Source of the DNA: Amycolatopsis alba DSM 44262
GTDB taxonomy: Bacteria > Actinomycetota > Actinomycetes > Mycobacteriales > Pseudonocardiaceae
Length of the DNA: 64,000 nt
Reading direction: 5' to 3'
Assembly: GCF_000384215.1 (NCBI RefSeq)
Contig: NZ_KB913032.1
Span: forward strand, 3,179,665 to 3,243,664
This document shows, in pieces, positions 51,736 to 60,070 of this stretch. Position numbers and translations under genes: made by a program. How positions within the stretch are numbered: position 1 is the stretch's first letter; every line of letters starts with the position of its first letter. The notes below the pieces were generated by a model, which did no database searches, was not told the DNA's origin, and was given only the letters and a program-made list of their open reading frames with translations.

Positions 51736-52362
51736 TTAGAGTCCGCGGTCGTGCTTCCGGAGCTTGTCCACCGCGTAGGCGTCACCTTCGAAGGTGATCC
51801 GGGCCGCGTCGCGGCCGAAGACGAACAGCAGCAGCTCGATCGGCGCACCGACCACGGTCACCGTGTCCGGGCCTTCCTTCACCCGCGCTTCGCGGCCTTC
51901 GGGAGTCTTCAGGACCACGCCGACCGGTGACTTCCGCAGGTTCAGCTTCGACGCCTGCTTCGCCGACTTCCACGCCGCCGCGTCCCGCGAGGACTCCGCC
52001 GGACGAGGCTCCCAGCCAGGCTGACCCCGGCGGACATCCTCGTGATGCACCAGGAACTCCGCACTGTTCGTCAGCTCGTCGAGCGCGCCGATCGACGTCG
52101 GCCAGAACCACGCCGGACCCGACCGCACCTTCCCGACCACCTCGGACCACGGCCGCGCCGCATAGGAGTCCTGCACCCGCTGCGTGTACGACGCCAAAGC
52201 GGGCACCAGGATCCCCGGCGCCGCGTCCGGCCGCCGCTCACGCACCAGCAGATGCGCCGCGAGATCCCGCGTCTTCCAGCCCGCGCACAAGGTCGGCGCG
52301 TCCGGGCCGACCTCTTCGAAAAGCTCGCTCAACGCACGACGTTCGTCTCCGGCGACTCCCAT
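51736..52362 (-). CDS. TIGR03085-family metal-binding (DinB/MDMPI-like) protein
   Basis: 208 residues. LSELFEEVGPDAPTLCAGWK and TRDLAAHLLVRERRPDA is the N-terminal four-helix region of the mycothiol-dependent maleylpyruvate isomerase/DinB group. FLVHHEDVRRGQPGWEPR supplies a metal-binding His pair, and the C-terminal domain starts at TVTVVGAPIELLLFVFGR. Perhaps a mycothiol-dependent enzyme. ATG 52362 chosen; the frame is open upstream by chance. Confidence 0.82.
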   Translation of the reverse strand: MGVAGDERRALSELFEEVGPDAPTLCAGWKTRDLAAHLLVRERRPDAAPGILVPALASYTQRVQDSYAARPWSEVVGKVRSGPAWFWPTSIGALDELTNSAEFLVHHEDVRRGQPGWEPRPAESSRDAAAWKSAKQASKLNLRKSPVGVVLKTPEGREARVKEGPDTVTVVGAPIELLLFVFGRDAARITFEGDAYAVDKLRKHDRGL

Positions 52363-52424
52363 ACCCCCCGACGTTACGCGCCAGTAGGGCCGGGGGAAAT
52401 CCGGCGTGACGCAGGGCACCCGGC

Positions 52425-53798
52425 TCAGTGATGGAACGCGGTCCGCCGTCCAGGGCGATGATCGAGCTCCGGCAACAGCCGACGGAGGTCGTCGAGCAGC
52501 AGATCCGCGAGGTCGTGCGTGAACCCGTTGCGCACCACGATCCTCAGCACCGCGAGATCCGTCCGGTGCTCCGGGAACGTGTACGCCGGGACAAGCCACC
52601 CACGCTCCCGAAGCCGCCGTGACACGTCGAAGACATCGAAGCCCTCGACATCCGCCTTCGTCGTGAAGGCGAACACGGGCAGCTGATCGCCGCGCGTCAG
52701 CAGTTCGAACGGGCCCAGCCCGGCGATCCCGTCCGCCAGCTGCGTCGCCACATCACGTGAAGCCTGTTGCACCGCACGGAAACCTTCACGCCCGAGCCGC
52801 ACGAACGTGTAGTACTGCGCGGCCACCTCGGCACCGGGACGCGAAAAGTTCAGCGCGAAAGTCGGCATGTCGCCACCGAGATAGTTGACGTTGAAGACGA
52901 GCTCATCGGGCAACGCCGCCTTGTCACGCCACAACACCCAGCCGACACCGGGATAGACCAGCCCGTACTTGTGCCCGGAGGTGTTGATCGACGCCACCCG
53001 CGCCAGGCGGAAGTCCCAGACCAGATCCGGATCGAGGAACGGCGCGATCATCGCGCCCGAAGCACCGTCGACATGCACCGGGATGTCCCAGCCGGACCGA
53101 TCCTTCAGCCCGTCGAGCGCGGCCGCGATCTCGGCGACCGGCTCGTAGCTGCCGTCGAAAGTGGACCCGAGGATCGCGACGACACCGATGGTGTTCTCGT
53201 CGCACCGGGCGATCGCCTCGTCCGCGGTGAGATGGAAACGGTCACCGTCCATCGGCACCAGCCGCGGCTCGACCTCCCAGTACTCGCAGAACTTCTCCCA
53301 GCACACCTGGACGTTCGCGCCCATCACCAGATTCGGCTTCCCGGTGCGCCCCAGCTTCGACCAGCGGCGCTTCAACGCCATCCCGGCGAGCATGCAGGCC
53401 TCGGACGACCCGGTGGTGGAACAGCCCATGACCTCGGTGGGCTCCGGCGCGTGCCACAGATCGGCGAGGATGTTCACGCAGCGCCGTTCGAGTTCCGCGG
53501 TCTGCGGGTACTCGTCCTTGTCGATCATGTTCTTGTCGACGCATTCGGCCATCAGCTCACGCGCCTGCGGCTCCATCCACGTGGTGACGAACGTGGCGAG
53601 ATTGAGCCGGGCGTTGCCGTCGAGCATCAGCTCGTCGCGCACCAGCTGGAGCGCGGTGTCGGGCGGAAGCGGATCCTCGGCGAGGCGTTCGTGCGGGAGG
53701 CGGATGCCCGCGGCGAGCGCGGGATACGCGCCGACGTACATCGGGTTGGCCCCGCTCTTGCGGTCCGGGTCGGTCGAGGTTCCCTTGTGCAGCACCAT
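52425..53798 (-). CDS. gad: Glutamate decarboxylase (PLP-dependent)
   Basis: 457 residues. GCSTTGSSEACMLAGMALKR, HVDGASGAMIAPF and the PLP lysine in SINTSGHKYGLVYPGVGW are GadB hallmarks; length fits. Converts glutamate to GABA and CO2, consuming a proton. No GadC antiporter is adjacent. ATG 53798 lies 7 bases after a TACTTT -10 element (leaderless), and a perfect hairpin begins 17 bases upstream of the start, over the -35 region. Confidence 0.93.
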   Translation of the reverse strand: MVLHKGTSTDPDRKSGANPMYVGAYPALAAGIRLPHERLAEDPLPPDTALQLVRDELMLDGNARLNLATFVTTWMEPQARELMAECVDKNMIDKDEYPQTAELERRCVNILADLWHAPEPTEVMGCSTTGSSEACMLAGMALKRRWSKLGRTGKPNLVMGANVQVCWEKFCEYWEVEPRLVPMDGDRFHLTADEAIARCDENTIGVVAILGSTFDGSYEPVAEIAAALDGLKDRSGWDIPVHVDGASGAMIAPFLDPDLVWDFRLARVASINTSGHKYGLVYPGVGWVLWRDKAALPDELVFNVNYLGGDMPTFALNFSRPGAEVAAQYYTFVRLGREGFRAVQQASRDVATQLADGIAGLGPFELLTRGDQLPVFAFTTKADVEGFDVFDVSRRLRERGWLVPAYTFPEHRTDLAVLRIVVRNGFTHDLADLLLDDLRRLLPELDHRPGRRTAFHH

Positions 53799-53805
53799 GG
53801 GTTGA

Positions 53806-53811
53806 AAAGTA
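53806..53811 (-). promoter_or_regulatory. -10 element TACTTT for leaderless gad
   Basis: On the minus strand, 7 bases before ATG 53798; the adjoining 53815-53862 hairpin would cover the -35 region. Confidence 0.45.
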
Positions 53812-53814
53812 GCG

Positions 53815-53862
53815 CCTCGTGCGTGGTGAGGACGGTCAGAACCGTCCTCACCACGCACGAGG
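53815..53862. repeat. Hairpin with 22-bp perfect arms, AGGACGG family, copy 1
   Basis: Arms 53815-53836 and 53841-53862 with loop CAGA. The core GGACGGTCAGAACCGTCC recurs at 54504-54521, and its half (GTGAGTGGCAAGGACGG) at 54005 and 54495. Confidence 0.85.
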
Positions 53863-53903
53863 AGACCTACCGACGGTCACCAAGCACGCGCCCCGCTGGT
53901 CGC

Positions 53904-53956
53904 GTTGCGAAAGCCACGTTCGCAACGTTGAAAGTTGCGAAAGTGGCTTTCGCAAC
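53904..53956. repeat. Dispersed 53-bp hairpin element, copy 3
   Basis: 23-base arms (53904-53926, 53934-53956) with one mismatch, 7-base loop. Same GTTGCG/CGCAAC ends as copy 2. Confidence 0.85.
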
Positions 53957-54002
53957 ACGCACTCCCCGCCAGACCGCACTGGACCCCAGGGGATCGCGGG
54001 TC

Positions 54003-54077
54003 TCGTGAGTGGCAAGGACGGTGAGAGCCAAGGGGTGTTTCAGGTACCTACTTGTGGTGCGCAGGTGGCGGTGTCGC
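54003..54077 (+). repeat. 75-bp direct repeat, copy A
   Basis: Runs from TCGTGAGTGGCAAGGACGG through AGGTACCT to GGTGGCGGTGTCGC. Matches 54268-54340 with scattered changes and a few indels. Gene-free. Confidence 0.7.
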
Positions 54078-54101
54078 GTTCGGGTGAGGTGGGCGATCGT
54101 G

Positions 54102-54137
54102 CGTGATCAGAGACGGATCACGCGAGTCACGCCTTAG
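54102..54137. repeat. CTCGCGTGATCA-family fragment
   Basis: GTGATCAGAGACGGA (54102-54116) equals 35946-35960, and ATCACGCGAGTCACGCCTT equals the right end of the large repeat at 36022-36040: a deletion derivative of that element. Confidence 0.7.
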
Positions 54138-54177
54138 ACGCCTGCCCTGTGTGCCCTGGGCGCTACCCGGCGATGGT

Positions 54178-54230
54178 GTCGCGAAAGCCACTTTCGGGAC
54201 ATCAGACGTCGCGAAAGTGGCTTTCGCGAC
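54178..54230. repeat. Dispersed 53-bp hairpin element, copy 4
   Basis: 23-base arms (54178-54200, 54208-54230) with one mismatch, 7-base loop, GTCGCG/CGCGAC ends as in copy 1. Confidence 0.85.
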
Positions 54231-54267
54231 ACGCGGCCTCTATCCGGGCCGCGCAGTCTCTCGGCGG

Positions 54268-54340
54268 TCGTGAGCGGTCAGGACGGCTAAGACCAAGGAT
54301 GTCTTAGGTACCTGCCGTGGTGCGCGGATGGCGGTGTCGT
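54268..54340 (+). repeat. 75-bp direct repeat, copy B
   Basis: Partner of 54003-54077; both contain the palindrome AGGTACCT and TGGTGCGC. Confidence 0.7.
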
Positions 54341-54350
54341 GTGTCCAGCA

Positions 54351-54454
54351 GGACGACACGCGTGACGGGATGGACGACACGCGTGTCTGGTGGGACGTCT
54401 CGTGAGTCGTCCGTTGGCTCACGCGTGTCGTCCGTTCAATCACGCGTGTCGTCC
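54351..54454. repeat. GGACGACACGCGTG unit array
   Basis: Two direct units (54351-54364, 54372-54385) and two inverted units (54420-54433, 54441-54454), with degenerate ones between, form a large imperfect inverted repeat. Confidence 0.75.
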
Positions 54455-54494
54455 GGGCAGTCACGTGAGACAGCCAGCCTCACATTGGGGTCAT

Positions 54495-54530
54495 GAGTGG
54501 CAAGGACGGCCAGAACCGTCCTTGCCACTC
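54495..54530. terminator. dps 3' hairpin, AGGACGG family, copy 2
   Basis: GAGTGGCAAGGACGG (54495-54509) pairs perfectly with 54516-54530. It ends 14 bases after the dps stop and shares its core with 53815-53862. Confidence 0.8.
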
Positions 54531-54544
54531 ACGAGGAGACAGCG

Positions 54545-55021
54545 TCAGGCCTGCTGCGCCTGCCACATCCAGTGCGCCTTTTCGAGCTCCTGGGTGATCG
54601 CGATCAGCAGGTCCTGGGTGACCAGGTCACTCTTGTCGGTCTCGTCGATACGCTTGCGCAGGCGCTCGATCAGCGCCGCGAGGATGTCGACGATCGCCGC
54701 CACCGTGGACTCGACGGACTGCCAGTTGTCGGGATAGCCCGGCAGCCCGGAGCTCTCTACGACGGCCTTCGCCTGGCCGTTCGGTGAGACACCGATGGCG
54801 TTGGCGCGCTCGGCGACCTCGTCGGTGTACTGGCGCGCGGTGTCGACCAGCTCGTCGAGCTGGAGGTGCACACTGCGGAAGTTCGCGCCGACGACGTTCC
54901 AGTGGGCCTGCTTCGCGATCAGCGACAGATCCACCAGATCGACCAGCGTGGCCTGCAAGGCGTTACCGGTGATCTCCTTGTCGGCTTCGCTCAGCGGACT
55001 CTTGATCGGGGACTTGCCCAT
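54545..55021 (-). CDS. dps: Dps-family ferritin-like DNA-protection protein
   Basis: 158 residues. QAHWNVVGANFRSVHLQLDE supplies the inter-subunit ferroxidase ligands (His, His, Asp, Glu) of Dps dodecamers. It oxidises Fe2+ with peroxide, stores iron and may coat DNA; no Lys-rich tail is seen. Ribosome site GAAAGGAAG. Next to ohr on the same strand with a 55-base gap, probably one stress operon. Confidence 0.93.
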   Translation of the reverse strand: MGKSPIKSPLSEADKEITGNALQATLVDLVDLSLIAKQAHWNVVGANFRSVHLQLDELVDTARQYTDEVAERANAIGVSPNGQAKAVVESSGLPGYPDNWQSVESTVAAIVDILAALIERLRKRIDETDKSDLVTQDLLIAITQELEKAHWMWQAQQA

Positions 55022-55076
55022 CTTCGGTCTTCCTTTCAGAAATTGCCGGTACGAGTGGAGCTGCCGCGCGAGAGGA

Positions 55077-55499
55077 TCAGACCGTCGCCGACAGGGCGAC
55101 TTCGATGTTCCCTCGGGTCGCGTTCGAGTAGGGGCACACCTGGTGCGCCTGCTCGACGAGCTGATCGGCCTGCGCCTGCTCCAGACCGGGCAGCGAAACC
55201 TTGAGCGCCACGGCGAGACCGAAACCCTCGCCCTGCTTGAGCACGCTGACCTCGGCCGAGACGGTGGAACCCTCCAGCTTCACCTTGGCCGCGCGTGCGA
55301 CGACCTGGAGCGCGGAGTGGAAACAGGCGGAATAGCCGGCGGCGAAGAGCTGCTCGGGGTTCGTCTTGTCCCCGCCCGGTCCGCCCATCTCCTTCGGGAT
55401 CGCCAGCGACTCGTCGATGACGCCGTCAGAGGACGTGACCTCACCGTTGCGGCCGTCGCCGCGAGCGGTGGCAACAGCGGTGTAGAGAGCCTCAGCCAT
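55077..55499 (-). CDS. ohr: Organic hydroperoxide resistance protein Ohr
   Basis: 140 residues. LYTAVATARGDGRNGEVTSS is the N-terminus typical of Ohr; the peroxidatic Cys is in GYSACFHSAL and the resolving Cys in VCPYSNATRGN. A thiol peroxidase for organic and lipid hydroperoxides. The usual MarR-type repressor OhrR is not adjacent. ATG 55499. Confidence 0.94.
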   Translation of the reverse strand: MAEALYTAVATARGDGRNGEVTSSDGVIDESLAIPKEMGGPGGDKTNPEQLFAAGYSACFHSALQVVARAAKVKLEGSTVSAEVSVLKQGEGFGLAVALKVSLPGLEQAQADQLVEQAHQVCPYSNATRGNIEVALSATV

Positions 55500-55635
55500 T
55501 CTTCGCCTACCTCCTGGTTTCAAGACACGCCCCAGTGAGCGTCTCTGTGGTGCCAACGTCCCGCAACCGCGAAACCTTGCCACCCCATGGCAGGCATCAC
55601 GTCCGGGAATACCCGGACGACGACGAGGCAAACCC

Positions 55636-56211
55636 CTAACGGCCCGCCCGGCTGATCGCGAACTCGGCGACCTGGCTCCCGATCAGGCGAAGTGTGCGGA
55701 CGGTCTTGTCATCGGAGGCGCCGCCGGCTTCGTCGAACTTCGTTTCCGCGCTGTTGATCGAACCACCCAATGGGGTGGCCCATCCCCGCAACGCGTGCGT
55801 GATCGTGCGCAGCTGGTCCAGCGTCGTGACGGCGGCCTGCCAGCCGAACGCGACGGCGGCGAGACCGACCGCGCGGCCGTCGAGGTACGGACGGGCGTCG
55901 TCACGCAGGTCCTCGACGTAGTCCAGGGCGTTCTTGACCAGACCCGACAACGCTCCGTGGTAGCCGGGCGAGACCACGATGATCCCGTCGGCGCGGCGGA
56001 TCGCCTCGACGAGACGCTGGGCACGTTCGTGCCGTTCCGCCAACGCGGTGTCATAGAACGGCAGCACCAGCTCGGGTCCGGGGATCAACTCCGTGGTGAC
56101 CCCGGCCTCGGCCGCGCCGCCCAAAGCGATGCGCAGCGCGCGTTCCGACTGCGAGCCCTGTCGAAGTGAGCCGCCGATACCGAGGACATGAACCGCGTTC
56201 GTCGAAGTCAC
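55636..56211 (-). CDS. NADPH-dependent FMN reductase
   Basis: 191 residues. Flavodoxin-like fold with phosphate loop GIGGSLRQGSQSERAL and the isoalloxazine segment VVSPGYHGALSGLVKNALDY. Reduces FMN or quinones/azo compounds. Same strand as ohr and dps and probably part of the redox-defence group. Confidence 0.88.
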   Translation of the reverse strand: MTSTNAVHVLGIGGSLRQGSQSERALRIALGGAAEAGVTTELIPGPELVLPFYDTALAERHERAQRLVEAIRRADGIIVVSPGYHGALSGLVKNALDYVEDLRDDARPYLDGRAVGLAAVAFGWQAAVTTLDQLRTITHALRGWATPLGGSINSAETKFDEAGGASDDKTVRTLRLIGSQVAEFAISRAGR

Positions 56212-56359
56212 GCTTTCGAGGCTAGCCCCTCGACTTAAGTGGAGGACCAGGATCTGGAACGGAGTCCTGTGTCACACCCGTTCGCCGCAACGGCCCCCGT
56301 TCCCGCTGGACGGCTTACCTACTCGCAAGTAACCTGACGTGAAGCCCCCAGGAGGAAGC

Positions 56360-57406
56360 ATGGCGATCCCGCTCCAGATCCGTGCCGAGGCCGCGTTCTC
56401 GCAGCTGGCGTTCTGGCTCCCGAGCCCGCTCAGAAGGGCCATCGCCGGATCGCCGCTCCGCCTGGACGGACAGGAACTCGCCCTCGACGCCCAGCTCCTG
56501 CTTCGCCTGCAGAAGCTGGCGAAGGCATCGCTGGTGCGGGGAAGCGTCGAAGAGTCACGCCGCCTGCTCCTGGCGAGCAGGCATCTGGTCAGCGGACCGA
56601 CGATCGAACCGGTCGCCACCAGGGAGCTGCTGATCCCGACGGGCGACGGCGACGTGCCCGCCACGCTCTACACACCGGCCGGCCTTCCCGACCCGTCCGG
56701 GCTGCTGGTGTTCTTCCACGGCGGCGGCTGGGTGGTCGGCAGCCGCGCCTCCCACGACAACACCGTCCGCTACCTGGCGAAACAGGCGGGCGTGCGGGTT
56801 CTTTCGGTCGAGTACCGGCTCGCGCCGGAGACGCGGTTCCCCGGCGCCACCGAGGACGCGATCGCGGCTTTCGAGTACGCCTTCGCGAAGGCGCGGGATC
56901 TGGGCGCGGACCCGGCCCGTATCGCCGTCGGCGGCGACAGCGCGGGCGGGAACCTGGCGGCGGTGACCGCGCAGCAGGCGGTGAAACGCGGCGGCGGGGT
57001 CCCGGCGTTCCAGCTGCTGTTCTATCCGGCGACGGATTTCACCGTGCGCCGCCGTTCCCGCGAATTGTTCGCCGAGGATCTGTTCCTCACCGATTCGGAT
57101 ATGACCTGGTTCGAAGGCCATTACGTGCCGAAGGGCACCGATCTGTACAACCCGAAACTTTCCCCGCTGCACGGCGACGTTTCCGGATTGCCGCCCGCGT
57201 ATATCGCGACGGCCGGTTTCGATCCGCTACGCGACGAGGGCGAGGCTTACGCGGAGAAATTGCGGAAGGCCGGGGTCCCGGTGGCGCTCAGCCGCCAGCC
57301 CGACCTGATCCACGGGTACATCAACTTCCTCGGCGTCGGCCGCCGGTTCCGTGAGGCGACCGCCGAAGCGGCCGGGGCGCTGCGGCTGGGCCTCGCCCCG
57401 AAGTGA
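56360..57406 (+). CDS. HSL-family alpha/beta hydrolase (esterase)
   Basis: 348 residues. LVFFHGGGWVVGSRASHDN is the HGGG oxyanion motif, GGDSAGGNLAAVTAQQA the nucleophile elbow, ATAGFDPLRDEGEAYAE the acid, and LIHGYINFLG the histidine. The N-terminal 90 residues are a helical cap. Hydrolyses short acyl esters in the cytoplasm; substrate unknown. ATG 56360 follows AGGAGGA; an upstream start at 56339 is possible. Confidence 0.9.
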   Translation: MAIPLQIRAEAAFSQLAFWLPSPLRRAIAGSPLRLDGQELALDAQLLLRLQKLAKASLVRGSVEESRRLLLASRHLVSGPTIEPVATRELLIPTGDGDVPATLYTPAGLPDPSGLLVFFHGGGWVVGSRASHDNTVRYLAKQAGVRVLSVEYRLAPETRFPGATEDAIAAFEYAFAKARDLGADPARIAVGGDSAGGNLAAVTAQQAVKRGGGVPAFQLLFYPATDFTVRRRSRELFAEDLFLTDSDMTWFEGHYVPKGTDLYNPKLSPLHGDVSGLPPAYIATAGFDPLRDEGEAYAEKLRKAGVPVALSRQPDLIHGYINFLGVGRRFREATAEAAGALRLGLAPK

Positions 57407-57407
57407 C

Positions 57408-57453
57408 GGCCAGAGCCCGAGCGGGGAGAAATGTCCCAGCTCGGGCTCCGGCC
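57408..57453 (+). terminator. Terminator of the HSL esterase gene
   Basis: Arms 57408-57422 and 57439-57453 pair at 14 of 15; begins right after the stop. Confidence 0.7.
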
Positions 57454-57509
57454 CCCATATCGTGGCCCGCCGCCCTGCACAGCGGAACCGGATGACTCCT
57501 GTGGTCTCC

Positions 57510-58040
57510 CTAGGGCGTCGGGAGGGGCACCGGCGGGACCGGAAGCGGCGGGACAGGGAGTCCGCCGAGCAGGCCGGCGAGGATGCCGGTCACCGCTGTC
57601 AACAGGGCTTTCACCAGGTCACTGACGATCTTCAGCGGTCCGGGCAGGTCCGGGAGCGACGGGATCGGCACCGGCAGTGGCGGCAGCTGGCGCGCCTTGG
57701 CCGTCGGGTCGGCCAGCAGCCTGCTGGACTCGTCGGAGCGGCCCTTGGCCAGGTCGCCGAGTTTCTGCGTTTCGGTCTGGATCTGATAGCGCTTGCCTGC
57801 GGCGATGTCACCGAGGACGGGGCTCAGCTTGTCCAAGTCCGCCCGCGTCTTGGCGACGTCACCGCCGTAGGCCACCTTGGTGAGACCGTCTCGCATCTGC
57901 AGCACCTGCGCGGCGAGCGCCTGCGTATTCGACGAACCCTTTCCACCATCGGTACTAGCCGTCGCGGCGCCGGCTGAGGCCACCGCCAACAGACTGCCCG
58001 CGGCTACCGCGGCAATCGTCCGGGCAATGTTGCCTTTCAT
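57510..58040 (-). CDS. Secreted Pro-rich protein of unknown function
   Basis: 176 residues with signal peptide (TIAAVAAGSLLAVASAGAA). The middle is helical and charged (LRDGLTKV-like; TRADLDKLSPVLGDIAAGKR). The last 55 residues alternate hydrophobic helix (LVKALLTAVTGILAGLLGGL) and short Pro-rich strings such as PVPPLPVPPVPLPTP. ATG 58040 after GGAGGTAAGGGA. Not recognised; wall association is a guess. Confidence 0.7.
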   Translation of the reverse strand: MKGNIARTIAAVAAGSLLAVASAGAATASTDGGKGSSNTQALAAQVLQMRDGLTKVAYGGDVAKTRADLDKLSPVLGDIAAGKRYQIQTETQKLGDLAKGRSDESSRLLADPTAKARQLPPLPVPIPSLPDLPGPLKIVSDLVKALLTAVTGILAGLLGGLPVPPLPVPPVPLPTP

Positions 58041-58409
58041 TCCCTTACCTCCTGGCCTCTGGGACCTGACGAGGTAATCGATACCCGCCGTATCGGCCGA
58101 ACACCACCCGATCACCGGTTGGAACCGTTTTCCAACCCTTACGTGCCGGATTCATTCCCGGCGAAGACCCCCACAATTGATTAACGTCAAAATCTTGTGC
58201 CTCCCCCTGAAGATCACCCTTTTCCCGCTGTTTTATGACTGGCCGTGACCGGGCGACCCGGCCGTGCGTTTCGTTCACCCACAGCGGTGTAAACGGTGAT
58301 CGTTTGGCTTCATCACTCCGTCGGACAGGCGTGTCGCACTGCTCCACTCGGGGTGTCCCCCACGCACGCCCCGCCGTCTTCTGGTTTCACATGCGAGTGG
58401 GGACATGGA
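58041..58409. other. Gene-free spacer between the secreted protein and catalase genes
   Basis: No gene seen. An inverted repeat GGTTGGAA-N5-TTCCAACC (58117-58137) lies in the promoter region of the secreted-protein gene, about 75 bases upstream of its start, and could be an operator. Confidence 0.4.
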
Positions 58410-58450
58410 AACGCACCCGGTGCGCGGGGATGTCGCGCACCGGGTGCGTT
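58410..58450 (-). terminator. Catalase terminator hairpin
   Basis: 17-bp perfect arms (58410-58426, 58434-58450), 7-base loop, 35 bases after the catalase stop. Confidence 0.8.
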
Positions 58451-58485
58451 CCGGTGGTGGGAGCAGCCTCTGGTGAGAGGTCGTT

Positions 58486-59928
58486 CTACTTGCGGAAGGC
58501 GGCCGCGACCTTGTCGCCGAGGTCCTTGTCGACGTTCCGCCAGTACTCGAAGACGCGCTCCAGCACCGGCTGTGAGACGTCGTTCGAGGCGTGGCCGATG
58601 ATGTTGTTCGCGAGCCGCTCGCGCTGCTCGTCGTCCATCACGTCGCGCACGAGCGTGCCCGGCTGGCCGAAGTCGTCGTCCTCGGCGTGGAGCTTGTACG
58701 CCGACCGGATGACCTCGTCCTCGACGCCGTAGCCCGAAGCGGTCTCGGCGGCGATCTCCGCGTTCGCGTGCGGACCGCCCTTGGAGTTCGGCGCGTACAC
58801 CGGGTCGCCGGGGTTGTTGTAGCGCATCGCGCCGTCGCGCGAGTAGCTGTTCACCGGGGACTTCGGTGCGTTGACCGGCAGCTGCGTGTAGTTCGCGCCG
58901 ATCCGGTAGCGGTGCGCGTCCGGGTACGCGAACAGGCGGCCCTGCAGCATCTTGTCCGGCGACGGGCCGATGCCCGGCACCAGGTTGGACGGCTCGAACG
59001 CGGCCTGCTCGATCTCCGCGAAGTAGTTCGCCGGGTTGCGGTCGAGCACCCAGCGGCCGACCTTGATCAGCGGGTAGTCGCCCTTCGGCCACACCTTGGT
59101 CAGGTCGAACGGGTTGAACCGGTAGTCCGCGGCTTCGGCGTAGGGCATCACCTGGACGTACAGCGTCCAGCTGGGGTGATTGCCCTTCTCGATGTTCTTG
59201 AACAGGTCGCGGATGTAGTAGTCCGAGTCCTCGCCCGCGATGCGGTCCGCGTCGGCCTGGGGCAGGTAGCCGATGCCCTGATCGGTCTTGAAGTGGTACT
59301 TGACCCAGAACTTCTCGCCGCCGGCGTTCTCCCACAGGTAGGTGTGCGAGCCGAAGCCGTCCATCTCGCGCCAGTTCGACGGGATGCCGCGGTCACCCAT
59401 CAGCCAGGTGACCTGGTGCGCGGACTCGGGCCGCAGCGTCCAGAAGTCCCACTGGATGTCGTGGTCGCGCAGGTGGTTGTCGGCGCGGCGCTTCTGCGAG
59501 TGGATGAAGTCCGGGAACTTGATCGGGTCGCGGATGAAGAACACCGGGGTGTTGTTGCCGACGAGGTCGTAGTTGCCCTCGGAGGTGTAGAACTTCACCG
59601 CGAAACCGCGCGGGTCACGCCACGTGTCGGGCGAGCCGTTCTCGCCGGCGACCGACGAGAAGCGGACCAGGCTCTCGGTGCGCACACCCGGCTGGAAGAG
59701 AGCGGCCTTCGTGAACTGGCTGACGTCCTCGGTGACCTCGAGGAAGCCGTGCGCGCCGCCACCCTTGGCGTGGACGACACGCTCCGGGACGCGCTCACGG
59801 TTGAACTGGGCGTTCTTCTCGATCAGGTAGTGGTCCTGGAGCAGGATCGGGCCGTTGGCGCCCACCGTCAGCGAGTCGTTGTCGCTCGCGACGGGGATGC
59901 CCACGTTGTTCGTGGTCGGCAAGGTCAC
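58486..59928 (-). CDS. katA: Monofunctional heme catalase, small-subunit clade
   Basis: 480 residues. Distal His in ERVVHAKGGGAHGFLEVT, Asn in VGNNTPVFFIRDPIKFPDFI, and the heme-ligating Tyr in GRLFAYPDAHRYRIG. Length marks the small-subunit (clade 3) type. Breaks down H2O2. A single gene with its own terminator, divergent from an MFS gene. No Fur/OxyR gene is adjacent. Confidence 0.97.
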   Translation of the reverse strand: MTLPTTNNVGIPVASDNDSLTVGANGPILLQDHYLIEKNAQFNRERVPERVVHAKGGGAHGFLEVTEDVSQFTKAALFQPGVRTESLVRFSSVAGENGSPDTWRDPRGFAVKFYTSEGNYDLVGNNTPVFFIRDPIKFPDFIHSQKRRADNHLRDHDIQWDFWTLRPESAHQVTWLMGDRGIPSNWREMDGFGSHTYLWENAGGEKFWVKYHFKTDQGIGYLPQADADRIAGEDSDYYIRDLFKNIEKGNHPSWTLYVQVMPYAEAADYRFNPFDLTKVWPKGDYPLIKVGRWVLDRNPANYFAEIEQAAFEPSNLVPGIGPSPDKMLQGRLFAYPDAHRYRIGANYTQLPVNAPKSPVNSYSRDGAMRYNNPGDPVYAPNSKGGPHANAEIAAETASGYGVEDEVIRSAYKLHAEDDDFGQPGTLVRDVMDDEQRERLANNIIGHASNDVSQPVLERVFEYWRNVDKDLGDKVAAAFRK

Positions 59929-60070
59929 GCCGGTGCCTCCTGGTTCGTGGTGGTCAAGCGGTCAGCCACACCAGCTTCGCCCGAGTGCGCGCGCTCAGCA
60001 CGTCGTGGACGACCTGGTTCACCCACCCTCTCGCGTAATCTGGAATCAGTCAAGATAACTCTCGGCGCGG

